From the NCBI RefSeq assembly GCF_002286915.1, contig NZ_MVOG01000021.1:1-43682 (forward strand): 43,682 nucleotides of DNA, in the 5' to 3' direction. A program made the position numbers and the translations under genes. Every line of letters begins with the position of its first letter. Positions within the stretch are counted from its first letter, which is position 1. The notes beneath the pieces were generated by a model. That model worked only from the letters and a program-made list of their open reading frames with translations. It searched no databases and was not told the origin of the DNA. Below are positions 26,340 to 33,291 of this stretch, in pieces. This DNA is from Bifidobacterium italicum (GTDB lineage Bacteria > Actinomycetota > Actinomycetes > Actinomycetales > Bifidobacteriaceae).

Positions 26340-27830
26340 TCAGCGCTCGCCGGGCGTGCGGCAGGTCTGCCCCAGGCCGCGGCTGAGCGCGACGACGTCG
26401 AGCAGCCGGTCGATCTCGGCGTCCGGCAGATCGACGTGCCCCTTGGCGGCCTCGCGCACCGTGACGCCCTCGGCCATCGCGTCCTTCGCGAGCCCCATCG
26501 CGCGCTCGTAGCCGACCGCGTCGTTGAGCGCCGCCGCGATCGACGGCGACTGCTCGGCATGGAGACGCCCGCGTTCGACGTTGACGCGGATGCCCTCGAC
26601 GCATTTCGTGCGGAACATGTCCATCGCGTTGATCGCGAGCGTCATGCCGGTGAGGATCTCATGGATGATGACCGGGTCGAAGGCGTTGAGCTGCAGCTGG
26701 CCCTCGGCGGCCGCCCAGTTGACGGTCACATCCATGCCGAAGATGACGAAGCAGCACTGGTCGACACATTCGGGGATGACCGGGTTCACCTTGCCCGGCA
26801 TGATCGACGAACCCGCCTGACGCGCCGGCACCTTGAGGTCCTCGAAGCCGCAGCGCGGGCCCGAATTGAGCAGCCGCAGGTCGTCGGCGGCCTTCTTCAG
26901 ATGAATCGCGAGGTTCTTCAGACAGGCGCTCGCGGCGATGTAGGCGCTCATGTCGGTGACCGAGGCGACCGGATCGGTCGCGGCGTGCACCGGCAGTCCG
27001 GTCAGCCGTGCGAGCGTGCGCGTCGCCCGTTCGCGGAAACGCAGGTCCGCGCACACGCCGGTGCCGATCGCCGTCGCGCCGAGGTTGAGGTCGCACAGCT
27101 GGTCGACGAGCGCATCCATCGCCTGCAGATCGAGCTTGAGGAACGACGCCCAGGCGTGGAACTCCTGGCCGAAGGTCATCGGGACGGCGTCCTGAAGCTG
27201 CGTGCGTCCAATCGTCACATCGTCGGCGTGGCGGTCGGCCAGCGCGTGGAACGCGTCGCGCAGGCGCCGCGCGGCGGCGGCGAGCGGCGTCAGTCCGCCG
27301 CAGATCGCGAGCTTGCAGGCGGCCGGGTAGGTGTCGTTCGTCGACTGCGAACGGTTGACGTCGTCGTTGGGATGGATGTACGCGTAGTCGCCGCGCGGAT
27401 GCCCGCAGATCTCGAGCGCGCGGTTGGCGATGACCTCGTTCATGTTCATGTTCAGGCTCGTGCCGGCGCCGCCCTGCAGCACGTCGACGGGGAACTGGTC
27501 GGCGAGCGCACCGCCCTCGATCTCCTCGCAGGCCTGTTCGATCGCCTTCGCCTTGTCCGGCGCGAGCAGACCGAGCTCGGCGTTCGCGACCGCGCAGGCG
27601 CGCTTGACGACGGCGTAGGCGCGGATGAGCGCCTCGTGCGAGGAGTCGGGGATGCCGCTGACCGTGAAGTTCTCGATCGCGCGCTGCGTATGGATGCCCC
27701 AGTACACGCCCTCGGGCACCTTGAGTTCGCCGATGCAGTCGTGCTCGATGCGCATCGGCGCCTCCCGCGCGGCCGTCGCGCCCATGTCCTTGCCGGCTCC
27801 GTCGTTGGCTTCGTCCCGTCGTCCGTCCAT
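26340..27830 (-). CDS. aspA: Aspartate ammonia-lyase
   Basis: Reversible deamination of L-aspartate to fumarate and ammonia. The product has 496 residues, of which about 25 at the N-terminus are a hydrophilic extension before the family start (MRIEHDCIGELKVPEG). The fumarase/aspartase signature GSSIMPGKVNP lies near residues 338-348, and the substrate blocks GGAGTSLNMNMNEV and SQSTNDTYPAA are intact. AAGGAG stands 8 nt before the ATG at 27830; a start at the inner Met26 would match other aspartases but has a poorer ribosome site. The leader contains a small CCGT/ACGG hairpin. Fumarase, the closest alternative, is less likely given the ECGHPRGDY-like ICGHPRGDYAYIHPNDDVN block. Confidence 0.9.
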   Translation of the reverse strand: MDGRRDEANDGAGKDMGATAAREAPMRIEHDCIGELKVPEGVYWGIHTQRAIENFTVSGIPDSSHEALIRAYAVVKRACAVANAELGLLAPDKAKAIEQACEEIEGGALADQFPVDVLQGGAGTSLNMNMNEVIANRALEICGHPRGDYAYIHPNDDVNRSQSTNDTYPAACKLAICGGLTPLAAAARRLRDAFHALADRHADDVTIGRTQLQDAVPMTFGQEFHAWASFLKLDLQAMDALVDQLCDLNLGATAIGTGVCADLRFRERATRTLARLTGLPVHAATDPVASVTDMSAYIAASACLKNLAIHLKKAADDLRLLNSGPRCGFEDLKVPARQAGSSIMPGKVNPVIPECVDQCCFVIFGMDVTVNWAAAEGQLQLNAFDPVIIHEILTGMTLAINAMDMFRTKCVEGIRVNVERGRLHAEQSPSIAAALNDAVGYERAMGLAKDAMAEGVTVREAAKGHVDLPDAEIDRLLDVVALSRGLGQTCRTPGER

Positions 27831-27867
27831 CGTCCGCGCTCCTTACGCCGTCTTTTTACGGCCATCC

Positions 27868-27897
27868 ATTTTAGATTCGCGCATGTGGACACGCCAA
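27868..27897 (-). promoter_or_regulatory. Promoter of aspA
   Basis: On the minus strand TTGGCG (27897-27892), 18 bp, then TAAAAT (27873-27868). Confidence 0.5.
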
Positions 27898-27947
27898 GGA
27901 CGATATTGCTTACAGCCGATTGCCCGCGCGTTGCAACATGCGCGCGG

Positions 27948-27953
27948 TTCAAT
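27948..27953 (+). promoter_or_regulatory. -10 box of the deoxyribosyltransferase-like gene (leaderless)
   Basis: TTCAAT followed by GGGGGCT and the ATG at 27961, the same 7-nt geometry as other leaderless genes here. Confidence 0.4.
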
Positions 27954-27960
27954 GGGGGCT

Positions 27961-28425
27961 ATGGACAACTTCGAGACCAACCAGAACGTGCATTTCACCT
28001 CATCCAAGCCGATCTACGACTTCTATGTGGCCGGACCCTACGAGACGGCCGAGCAGGTCGAGAGCATGGAGCGCCTCGAGCGCGTGCTCAAGAGCCGCGG
28101 CAAGAACCTGTATCTGCCGCGCTTCGCGATGGATGTTAACGTCGACGGCCCGCAGGCCGTCTTCGAGGATCGCATCCGCGCGATCGGCAACTGCGCCGCG
28201 CTCATCGCGAACTTCGACGACAAGGACCCGGGCACCATCTTCGCGATGGGCTACGCCTACGCGCTCGGCAAGCCGGTGTACGCGTACTGCGAGGGTATCC
28301 TGCCGAACGCCCGCATCAGCCTGATGATCGACCAGGCGGCCACCGCCGTGCTCGACGGCCCCGCCGATCTCGAGAGCCTGCTCGATTCGGGCCGCATCAA
28401 GCCGCTCAAGCTCGACCAGTGCTGA
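27961..28425 (+). CDS. Nucleoside 2-deoxyribosyltransferase-like protein
   Basis: Rossmann-like protein of 154 residues in the NDT family, whose active members exchange bases on 2'-deoxyribonucleosides. The fold is supported by FYVAGPYETAEQ (21-32), DGPQAVFEDRIRAIGNCAALIA (62-83) and DPGTIFAMGYAYALGKPVY (89-107). In enzymes such as Lactobacillus NDT, a Glu just before the GYA block is the nucleophile; here that place is A95 (FAMGYA instead of MELGYA). The protein may thus be inactive, use another residue, or bind nucleotides without catalysis. It is monocistronic by appearance, divergent from aspA, and precedes an ABC exporter remnant. Confidence 0.75.
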   Translation: MDNFETNQNVHFTSSKPIYDFYVAGPYETAEQVESMERLERVLKSRGKNLYLPRFAMDVNVDGPQAVFEDRIRAIGNCAALIANFDDKDPGTIFAMGYAYALGKPVYAYCEGILPNARISLMIDQAATAVLDGPADLESLLDSGRIKPLKLDQC

Positions 28426-28436
28426 GAGGCCGCTGA

Positions 28437-28472
28437 GATATCCCGGGCCGGTCCGCGCCGTCCCGGGGTATC
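28437..28472. terminator. Inverted repeat after the NDT-like gene
   Basis: GATATCCCGGG and CCCGGGGTATC pair over 11 positions with one G-U pair. It follows the NDT-like stop by 12 nt. The right arm overlaps a TATCAT box of the downstream pseudogene, so an operator role is also possible. Confidence 0.5.
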
Positions 28473-28482
28473 ATCGTGTGCG

Positions 28483-28723
28483 ATGACGAACAAGGACGAC
28501 ATTCCGCGCTACGAGCCGCCGCACGCTGCCCGACGGCTATGAGGCCGTGCTCGACAACGAGGCGACGAGCTCGGTCGGCACACGCACCGAGCAGACGATC
28601 GCCCGGGCGATGGACACGCTGATGGGGGGACGCACGAGCTTCGTCATCGAGCACGGCACGCACGACGAGCTGCTCGCCAAGGGCGGCGCCTACGCGCGCC
28701 TTTACGAGTCGCAGTTCGCGTAA
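28483..28723 (+). pseudogene. Remnant of an ABC exporter (fused TMD-NBD type), reduced by several deletions
   Basis: Only the start and shreds of the ATPase domain remain. ATG 28483 (TATCAT 8 nt upstream) begins MTNKDDIPRYEPP and reaches a stop at 28540-28542. From 28523 another frame reads TLPDGYEAVLDNE, which in LmrA-type exporters lies between Walker A and the signature. It jumps straight to ATSSVGTRTEQTI, the D-loop after Walker B, then to GGRTSFVI just before the H-loop, and then to EHGTHDELLAKGGAYARLY at the C-terminus, stopping at 28721-28723. Missing are all membrane helices, Walker A, the signature, Walker B and the H-loop. At least three deletions are needed, of which two kept the NBD frame. 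It cannot encode a transporter. Confidence 0.8.
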
Positions 28724-28776
28724 GTGCGGCGACGTCGATATGGTCGGTGAGTTCATCCATGAGCGAAATTTGACCA

Positions 28777-28782
28777 TATACT
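28777..28782 (+). promoter_or_regulatory. -10 box of cstA
   Basis: TATACT in an AT-rich patch, about 110 nt before the cstA start. A second TACTGT at 28815-28820 is another candidate. Confidence 0.45.
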
Positions 28783-28827
28783 GAAACGCCGAAGATGCCG
28801 TAATCCACGGTCCCTACTGTGTTGCCC

Positions 28828-28857
28828 GCGCCGGCCGTCCCACGGACGCGCCGGCGC
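28828..28857 (+). promoter_or_regulatory. Hairpin in the cstA leader
   Basis: GCGCCGGC (28828-28835) pairs with GCCGGCGC (28850-28857), and GTCC with GGAC inside, around a CAC loop with one small bulge. It ends 24 nt before the GAAGGAG ribosome site. Confidence 0.5.
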
Positions 28858-28892
28858 ACATCACGAGAGAGGCATCCCAAGAAGGAGACACG

Positions 28893-31325
28893 ATGGACAC
28901 CGCGGCTTCGGCGGCATCGCAACCCGCGCCACAGACGGCGTACACACCCGAGGAGGAGCGGCGCGTCATCCGCAATACGCGCGGGCTCCCGATCGGCATC
29001 AAGCCGAAGATGGTCTGGACATGGCCCAAGGCGATCATCTGGGCGCTCGTCGCGATCACCTGCGCGATCGGCTGGTCGGTGCTCGCGCTCGCGCGCGGCG
29101 AGAGGATCAGCGCCGTCTGGTTCCTCGTCGTCGCGCTGTGCTCGTACGCGATCGCCTACCGCTTCTACGCGTACTACATCCAGATCAAGATCATGCGCAC
29201 AAACGACGCGAACGCGACGCCGGCCGAACGCGTCCACGACGGCGCGAACTTCGAACGCGCCGACCGCCGCGTCCTGTTCGGCCAGCATTTCGCCGCGATC
29301 TCCGGCGCCGGCCCGCTCGTCGGCCCGATCCTTGCCGCGCAGATGGGCTACCTGCCGAGCGTGCTGTGGATCATCCTCGGCGTCATCTTCGCCGGCGCCG
29401 TCCAGGACATGCTGATGCTGTGGATCTCGGCGAAACGCCGCGGCCGCTCGTTCGGACAGATGGCGACCGACGAGATGGGCAAGATCGGCGGCGTCATCAT
29501 CTCCGTCTTCCTCGTCGTCGTCACCGCGATCGCGATGGCATTCCTCGCGCTCGTCGCGATCAAGGCGATGGCGAGCTCGCCGTGGGCCGTGTTCTCCCTC
29601 GGCATGACGATCCCGATCGCGTTGGTCATGGGCTGCTACGAGCGCTTCCTGCGCCCGGGCCGCGTCATCGAGACGACGGCGCTCGGCTTCGTGCTGCTCG
29701 TCGCCGCGATCGTCGGCGGCGGCATGATCGCCTCCAACCCGACGCTCGCGCCGATCTTCACGCTCGACGCCAAGCAGCTCGTCGTCGCGCTCGTCGTCTA
29801 CTCCTTCGCCGCCGCCGCGCTGCCGCACTGGCTGCTCGTCACGCCGCGCGACTACCTGTCGACGCTGATGAAGATCGGCACGCTCGCGCTGCTCGTCGTC
29901 GGCATCGTCATCGCGAACCCGCAGGTGGACATGCCGGGCATCAGTACGCTCGCGGCCCGCTCGGACGGCCCCACGTTCTCCGGCAACCTGTTCCCGTTCC
30001 TGTTCATCACGATCGCATGCGGCGCGCTCTCCGGCTTCCACGGCGCCGTATCCTCCGGCCTGACGCCGAAGGCCGTCGAAAAGGAGAACCAGATCCGCAT
30101 GATCGGCTACGGTTCGATGCTCGTCGAATCGTTCACCGCGATCATCGCGCTCATCGCCGCGATCACGATCAGCCAAGGCGTCTACTTCTCGCTCAACATG
30201 AGCGCGCCGCAGATCGAAGCCGCCGCCGGCTCCGCGTATTCGGCCTCCGCGTCGCCCGAGCAGAACGCGGTCGCCGCCGTGGGCAACATGGACGTCAAGG
30301 ACATCGAAGGCAACCAGATGCAGGTGACATGGCAGTCGCACGGCACCACCTACAAAGGCGCCGAGGCGCTGACCCAGGCCGCGCATGACGTGGGCGAGGA
30401 AAGCATCGTCTCGCGCACCGGCGGCGCGACGACCTTCGCGATCGGCATGGCGAACTTCCTCAAGTCGTATCTGGGCGGCGAGGGGACGATGGCGTTCTGG
30501 TACCACTTCGCGATCATGTTCGAGGCGCTGTTCATCCTGACGACCGTCGACAACGGCACGCGCGTCGCGCGCTACCAGATCGGCGACCTGCTCGGCAACG
30601 TGCGCAGGCTGCGCCGCTTCGCCGACCCCACATGGCGCCCCGGCAACCTCGTCACGACCTTCATCGCCACCGCCGCATGGGGCACGATGCTCTACATGGG
30701 TGTCGCCGACGCCAACGGCGGCATCAACGCGATGGTGCCGATCTTCGGCATCTCCAACCAGCTGCTCGCCGCCGGCTGCCTGATGCTCGTCACCGTCTGC
30801 GTCGTCAAGGCCGGCCTGACGAAGTACGCGTGGATACCGGCCGTCCCGCTCGCTTGGGATGTCGCCGTCACCTTCACCGCCGACTTCCAGAAGATCTTCG
30901 ACCCGCAGCTCGGTTACTTCGCGGCCGCCTCCGCATGGCGCGCGAAGATCGACTCCGGCGCGCTCGACCCGGCTGCGCTCGCCGCCGCGCACGCCTCGCT
31001 GTCGAACGCGTACCTCGACGGCGCACTGTCGGTGTTCTTCCTCGTCATGATGACGGCGTTCCTCGCCGTCGGCCTCAAGGTGTGCGTCGCCACCGTGCGC
31101 TCGCGCCGCTACGGCGTCGAGTTCACGAGCGAGGACCCCTTCGTCGAATCGTCGTGGTTCGCTCCCTCCGGACTGCTCGCCACGAAGCTCGAACGCAAGG
31201 CGCGCGCCGAATACGAGCTGATGACCGGCGCGGCCGCGCGCGTCGACGAACGCCGCGACGAGGATCTCGACGACGACGCCGAGGCGCGTCCGCTGGCCGG
31301 TGTGGCTGTCGGGGTACCGGCATGA
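28893..31325 (+). CDS. cstA: Carbon starvation protein CstA (pyruvate/peptide transporter family)
   Basis: Large inner-membrane transporter of 810 residues (E. coli CstA is 701) with about 16-18 hydrophobic helices. E. coli relatives transport pyruvate or peptides. Family blocks include RFYAYYIQIKIM, the GQHFAAISGAGPLVGPILAAQMGYLP region near residues 130-155, GFHGAVSSGLTPKA, and FILTTVDNGTRVARYQIGDLLG. An insertion of about 90 residues around QNAVAAVGNMDVKDIEGNQM and the acidic C-terminal tail account for the extra length. GAAGGAG lies 5 nt before the ATG. The stop overlaps the start of a YbdD-like gene as ATGA, the usual cstA-ybdD pairing. Confidence 0.92.
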   Translation: MDTAASAASQPAPQTAYTPEEERRVIRNTRGLPIGIKPKMVWTWPKAIIWALVAITCAIGWSVLALARGERISAVWFLVVALCSYAIAYRFYAYYIQIKIMRTNDANATPAERVHDGANFERADRRVLFGQHFAAISGAGPLVGPILAAQMGYLPSVLWIILGVIFAGAVQDMLMLWISAKRRGRSFGQMATDEMGKIGGVIISVFLVVVTAIAMAFLALVAIKAMASSPWAVFSLGMTIPIALVMGCYERFLRPGRVIETTALGFVLLVAAIVGGGMIASNPTLAPIFTLDAKQLVVALVVYSFAAAALPHWLLVTPRDYLSTLMKIGTLALLVVGIVIANPQVDMPGISTLAARSDGPTFSGNLFPFLFITIACGALSGFHGAVSSGLTPKAVEKENQIRMIGYGSMLVESFTAIIALIAAITISQGVYFSLNMSAPQIEAAAGSAYSASASPEQNAVAAVGNMDVKDIEGNQMQVTWQSHGTTYKGAEALTQAAHDVGEESIVSRTGGATTFAIGMANFLKSYLGGEGTMAFWYHFAIMFEALFILTTVDNGTRVARYQIGDLLGNVRRLRRFADPTWRPGNLVTTFIATAAWGTMLYMGVADANGGINAMVPIFGISNQLLAAGCLMLVTVCVVKAGLTKYAWIPAVPLAWDVAVTFTADFQKIFDPQLGYFAAASAWRAKIDSGALDPAALAAAHASLSNAYLDGALSVFFLVMMTAFLAVGLKVCVATVRSRRYGVEFTSEDPFVESSWFAPSGLLATKLERKARAEYELMTGAAARVDERRDEDLDDDAEARPLAGVAVGVPA

Positions 31326-31531
31326 CGGGCGCCCCGGCCGCGTGGGCCGCACGGTTGTGGCGCGGCGTCGTCTGGTATCTGCGTGAGCTGAGCGGCGAGG
31401 CGCGCTACGACCACTATGTCGAACGGATGCGCCGCGAGCACCCCGACCGTACGCCGCTGGGCGAACGCGAGTTCCTGCGCGAGCGCGAACGCCACGAGCG
31501 CGAGCATCCGAACACGAGCTGCTGCTGCTAG
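31322..31531 (+). CDS. YbdD/YjiX-like small protein (CstA partner)
   Basis: Protein of 69 residues of the family that accompanies CstA/BtsT transporters. It shows the typical YDHYVERMRREHPDRTPLGE motif (YDxYVxHMRxxHPDxTP in E. coli) and REFLRERER after it. It ends in Cys-Cys-Cys, while E. coli YbdD ends in Cys-Cys. The ATG overlaps the cstA stop (ATGA), so the two are translated together. The first 20 residues are amphipathic (AAWAARLWRGVVWYLRELSG). Its role in pyruvate uptake is family knowledge. Confidence 0.88.
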   Translation: MTGAPAAWAARLWRGVVWYLRELSGEARYDHYVERMRREHPDRTPLGEREFLRERERHEREHPNTSCCC

Positions 31532-31555
31532 CGCGGTCGCCGTACACACCGAGAA

Positions 31556-31602
31556 TGTGCAAGGGCGCGGGAGACCTGATTGGTCTTCCGCGCCCTTGCA
31601 CA
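31556..31602. terminator. Terminator after cstA-ybdD
   Basis: Perfect 15-bp arms (TGTGCAAGGGCGCGG and complement) plus internal GAGACC/GGTCTTC pairing, between convergent genes. Confidence 0.9.
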
Positions 31603-31667
31603 TATTCGTAATCTATCCATCAAGCCGGCGGCGTTCGTGGCCGTATCTTCCGCCCGTTCTGCGGCCG

Positions 31668-33029
31668 TCAGCGGATGAGGCCCAGACGGATCTTCATCGC
31701 GACGACGCGCGTCGCCGACGCGGCGACCTTGTCGGCGAAGGCCGCGTCCGAGGACGCCCGCGCGCGCAGGCCGGAAAGGATCGGCGCCGTGTACGACGGG
31801 TCGTTGATGCAGGCGATGTCGCCGCCGGCCTCGACGAGCCGTACGCCCAGCTGCGTCGGATCGACGTCGCCGACGGCGCTCGCCGACAGCGAATCGGAGA
31901 TGACGACGCCGTCGTAGCCGCCGCGCCCGCGCAGCAGATCGGTGACGATCGGCCGCGAGAAGGCCGCCGGCACGCCCGGGTCGAGCTTCGTGTACGAGGC
32001 GAGTGACATCATGACCATCGCCGGCCGGCCACTCCTGATCGCCTGCGTGAACGCGGCCACCTCGGGGCCGTCGGCGTCGGTCGTCGTGTCGACGATGCCG
32101 TCGGCCGTGAAATCGGTGTTGCCGGTGACTGAGCCGAGGCCGGGGTAGTGCTTGACGGCCGTTGCGACGCCGGCGCCGCGCATGCCTTCGATGAACGCGG
32201 TCGCATGGCGCGCGTCACCGTCCGCGTCGAGGCCGAAGTCGCGGTCGAGCGCGCCGATCGGCGCGTTCGAGGCACGGTCGATCGTCACCGTGTCGACCGA
32301 CGGGGCGAGGTCGACGTCGACGCCGGCGGCGTGCAGCTGGCCGCCCCAGCGCCGGCTGTCCTCCCTGAGCGCGTCCGTCGAGAGGCGCCCCTGCTCGAAG
32401 GCGCTCGGCATCGTCTCGAAGCCGGGACCCTGCAGATGCTGCACGAGGCCGCCCTCCTGATCAGTGGCGACGAGGATCGGCGTGCCGTCGCCGGCGTAGC
32501 CGCGCAGCGCGTCAGTCGCCTGACGCACACCGTCAACGCCGTTCGACCAGTTGCCCATGAGGATGACCGAGCCGACATGGTCGTCGCCGATGAGCGAGGC
32601 GAGCGCCGACGGGTCGGTGCCGGCTGCGAGCGGCGCCATGACGAGCTGCGCGGCGCGCTCGTCGGGGCTCATCGCGTCGACGATCCGCTGCGCACGCACG
32701 ACGGCGTCGTCCTTGCCATCCTTGTTCGCGTCGCCGTCCTTCGTTGCATCGTCTTTGTTCACGGCGTTGTCCTTTGTTGCATCATCCTTGGCTGGCGTGC
32801 CGTCCTTGCCCGCGGCTGCCGTCTGATGCTGCGTGGGCGTGGTGGAGGAGGGGCTCGTCGCACTCGCCGACGCGGAGGCCTCGACGCGGGCGCGGTGACG
32901 TGCGCCGGCGACGGCGGCGACCGACAACGCGAGCGCGAGCGCGACGACCGCCGTGACGACGATTGTCACGATGCGTCCGGCGCGTCCCCGGACCTCATCC
33001 CTGCCGTGCCTGCCGTTGCGCTGTGCCAT
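31668..33029 (-). CDS. Membrane-anchored glycoside hydrolase family 3 protein (beta-N-acetylhexosaminidase-like)
   Basis: Extracytoplasmic GH3 enzyme, 453 residues, probably acting on cell-wall amino sugars. A single N-terminal membrane anchor (20-42) is followed by a Lys/Asp-rich linker (about 50-110) that has near repeats of KDDATKD. The GH3 domain shows ATDQEGGLVQ, KHYPGLGSVTGNTDF and the nucleophile region VVISDSLSA. The HGDT and DSH positions of Gram-negative NagZ read LGSV and NTD here, as I recall for the actinobacterial subfamily, so the acid/base residue probably differs. ATG 33029 (MAQRN) has GGAAGGGG at normal distance; ATG 33035 lies too close to it. TAGACT at 33163-33168 (minus) is a likely -10 box, about 130 nt upstream. 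Confidence 0.85.
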   Translation of the reverse strand: MAQRNGRHGRDEVRGRAGRIVTIVVTAVVALALALSVAAVAGARHRARVEASASASATSPSSTTPTQHQTAAAGKDGTPAKDDATKDNAVNKDDATKDGDANKDGKDDAVVRAQRIVDAMSPDERAAQLVMAPLAAGTDPSALASLIGDDHVGSVILMGNWSNGVDGVRQATDALRGYAGDGTPILVATDQEGGLVQHLQGPGFETMPSAFEQGRLSTDALREDSRRWGGQLHAAGVDVDLAPSVDTVTIDRASNAPIGALDRDFGLDADGDARHATAFIEGMRGAGVATAVKHYPGLGSVTGNTDFTADGIVDTTTDADGPEVAAFTQAIRSGRPAMVMMSLASYTKLDPGVPAAFSRPIVTDLLRGRGGYDGVVISDSLSASAVGDVDPTQLGVRLVEAGGDIACINDPSYTAPILSGLRARASSDAAFADKVAASATRVVAMKIRLGLIR

Positions 33030-33162
33030 GTGCATGCCCCTTCCGCCCGCAAGTGTCGCGCGCCGTGTGCCTGTAACGAAACGATGTATGTCCTGAACGC
33101 CGTATGTCCCTTGACGATGTCGCGCGCCGGCGCCCGAAGCGTCCGGCGCGTTCCGTGAGCTC

Positions 33163-33168
33163 AGTCTA
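33163..33168 (-). promoter_or_regulatory. -10 box of the GH3 gene
   Basis: TAGACT on the minus strand, followed by a leader of about 130 nt. Confidence 0.4.
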
Positions 33169-33279
33169 GCAAGCGGCCCGGCACGGCCGCGGCGCCCCGG
33201 TCGCCGCGCGGGCGGGGCATGTCGCACACCTTTCACGCATCCTTCACGCATTGGCCTGTGATTCTTCGTCCTGATTCTG

Positions 33280-33285
33280 TAGACT
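33280..33285 (+). promoter_or_regulatory. -10 box of the UPF0182 gene (leaderless)
   Basis: TAGACT, then GGTCGA (6 nt), then the ATG at 33292. Confidence 0.55.
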
Positions 33286-33291
33286 GGTCGA

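Noticed and set aside
28406..28777. Minus-strand frame across the ABC remnant as a small gene
   Set aside because: It has no ribosome site or family motif and is antisense to recognisable ABC ATPase islands.
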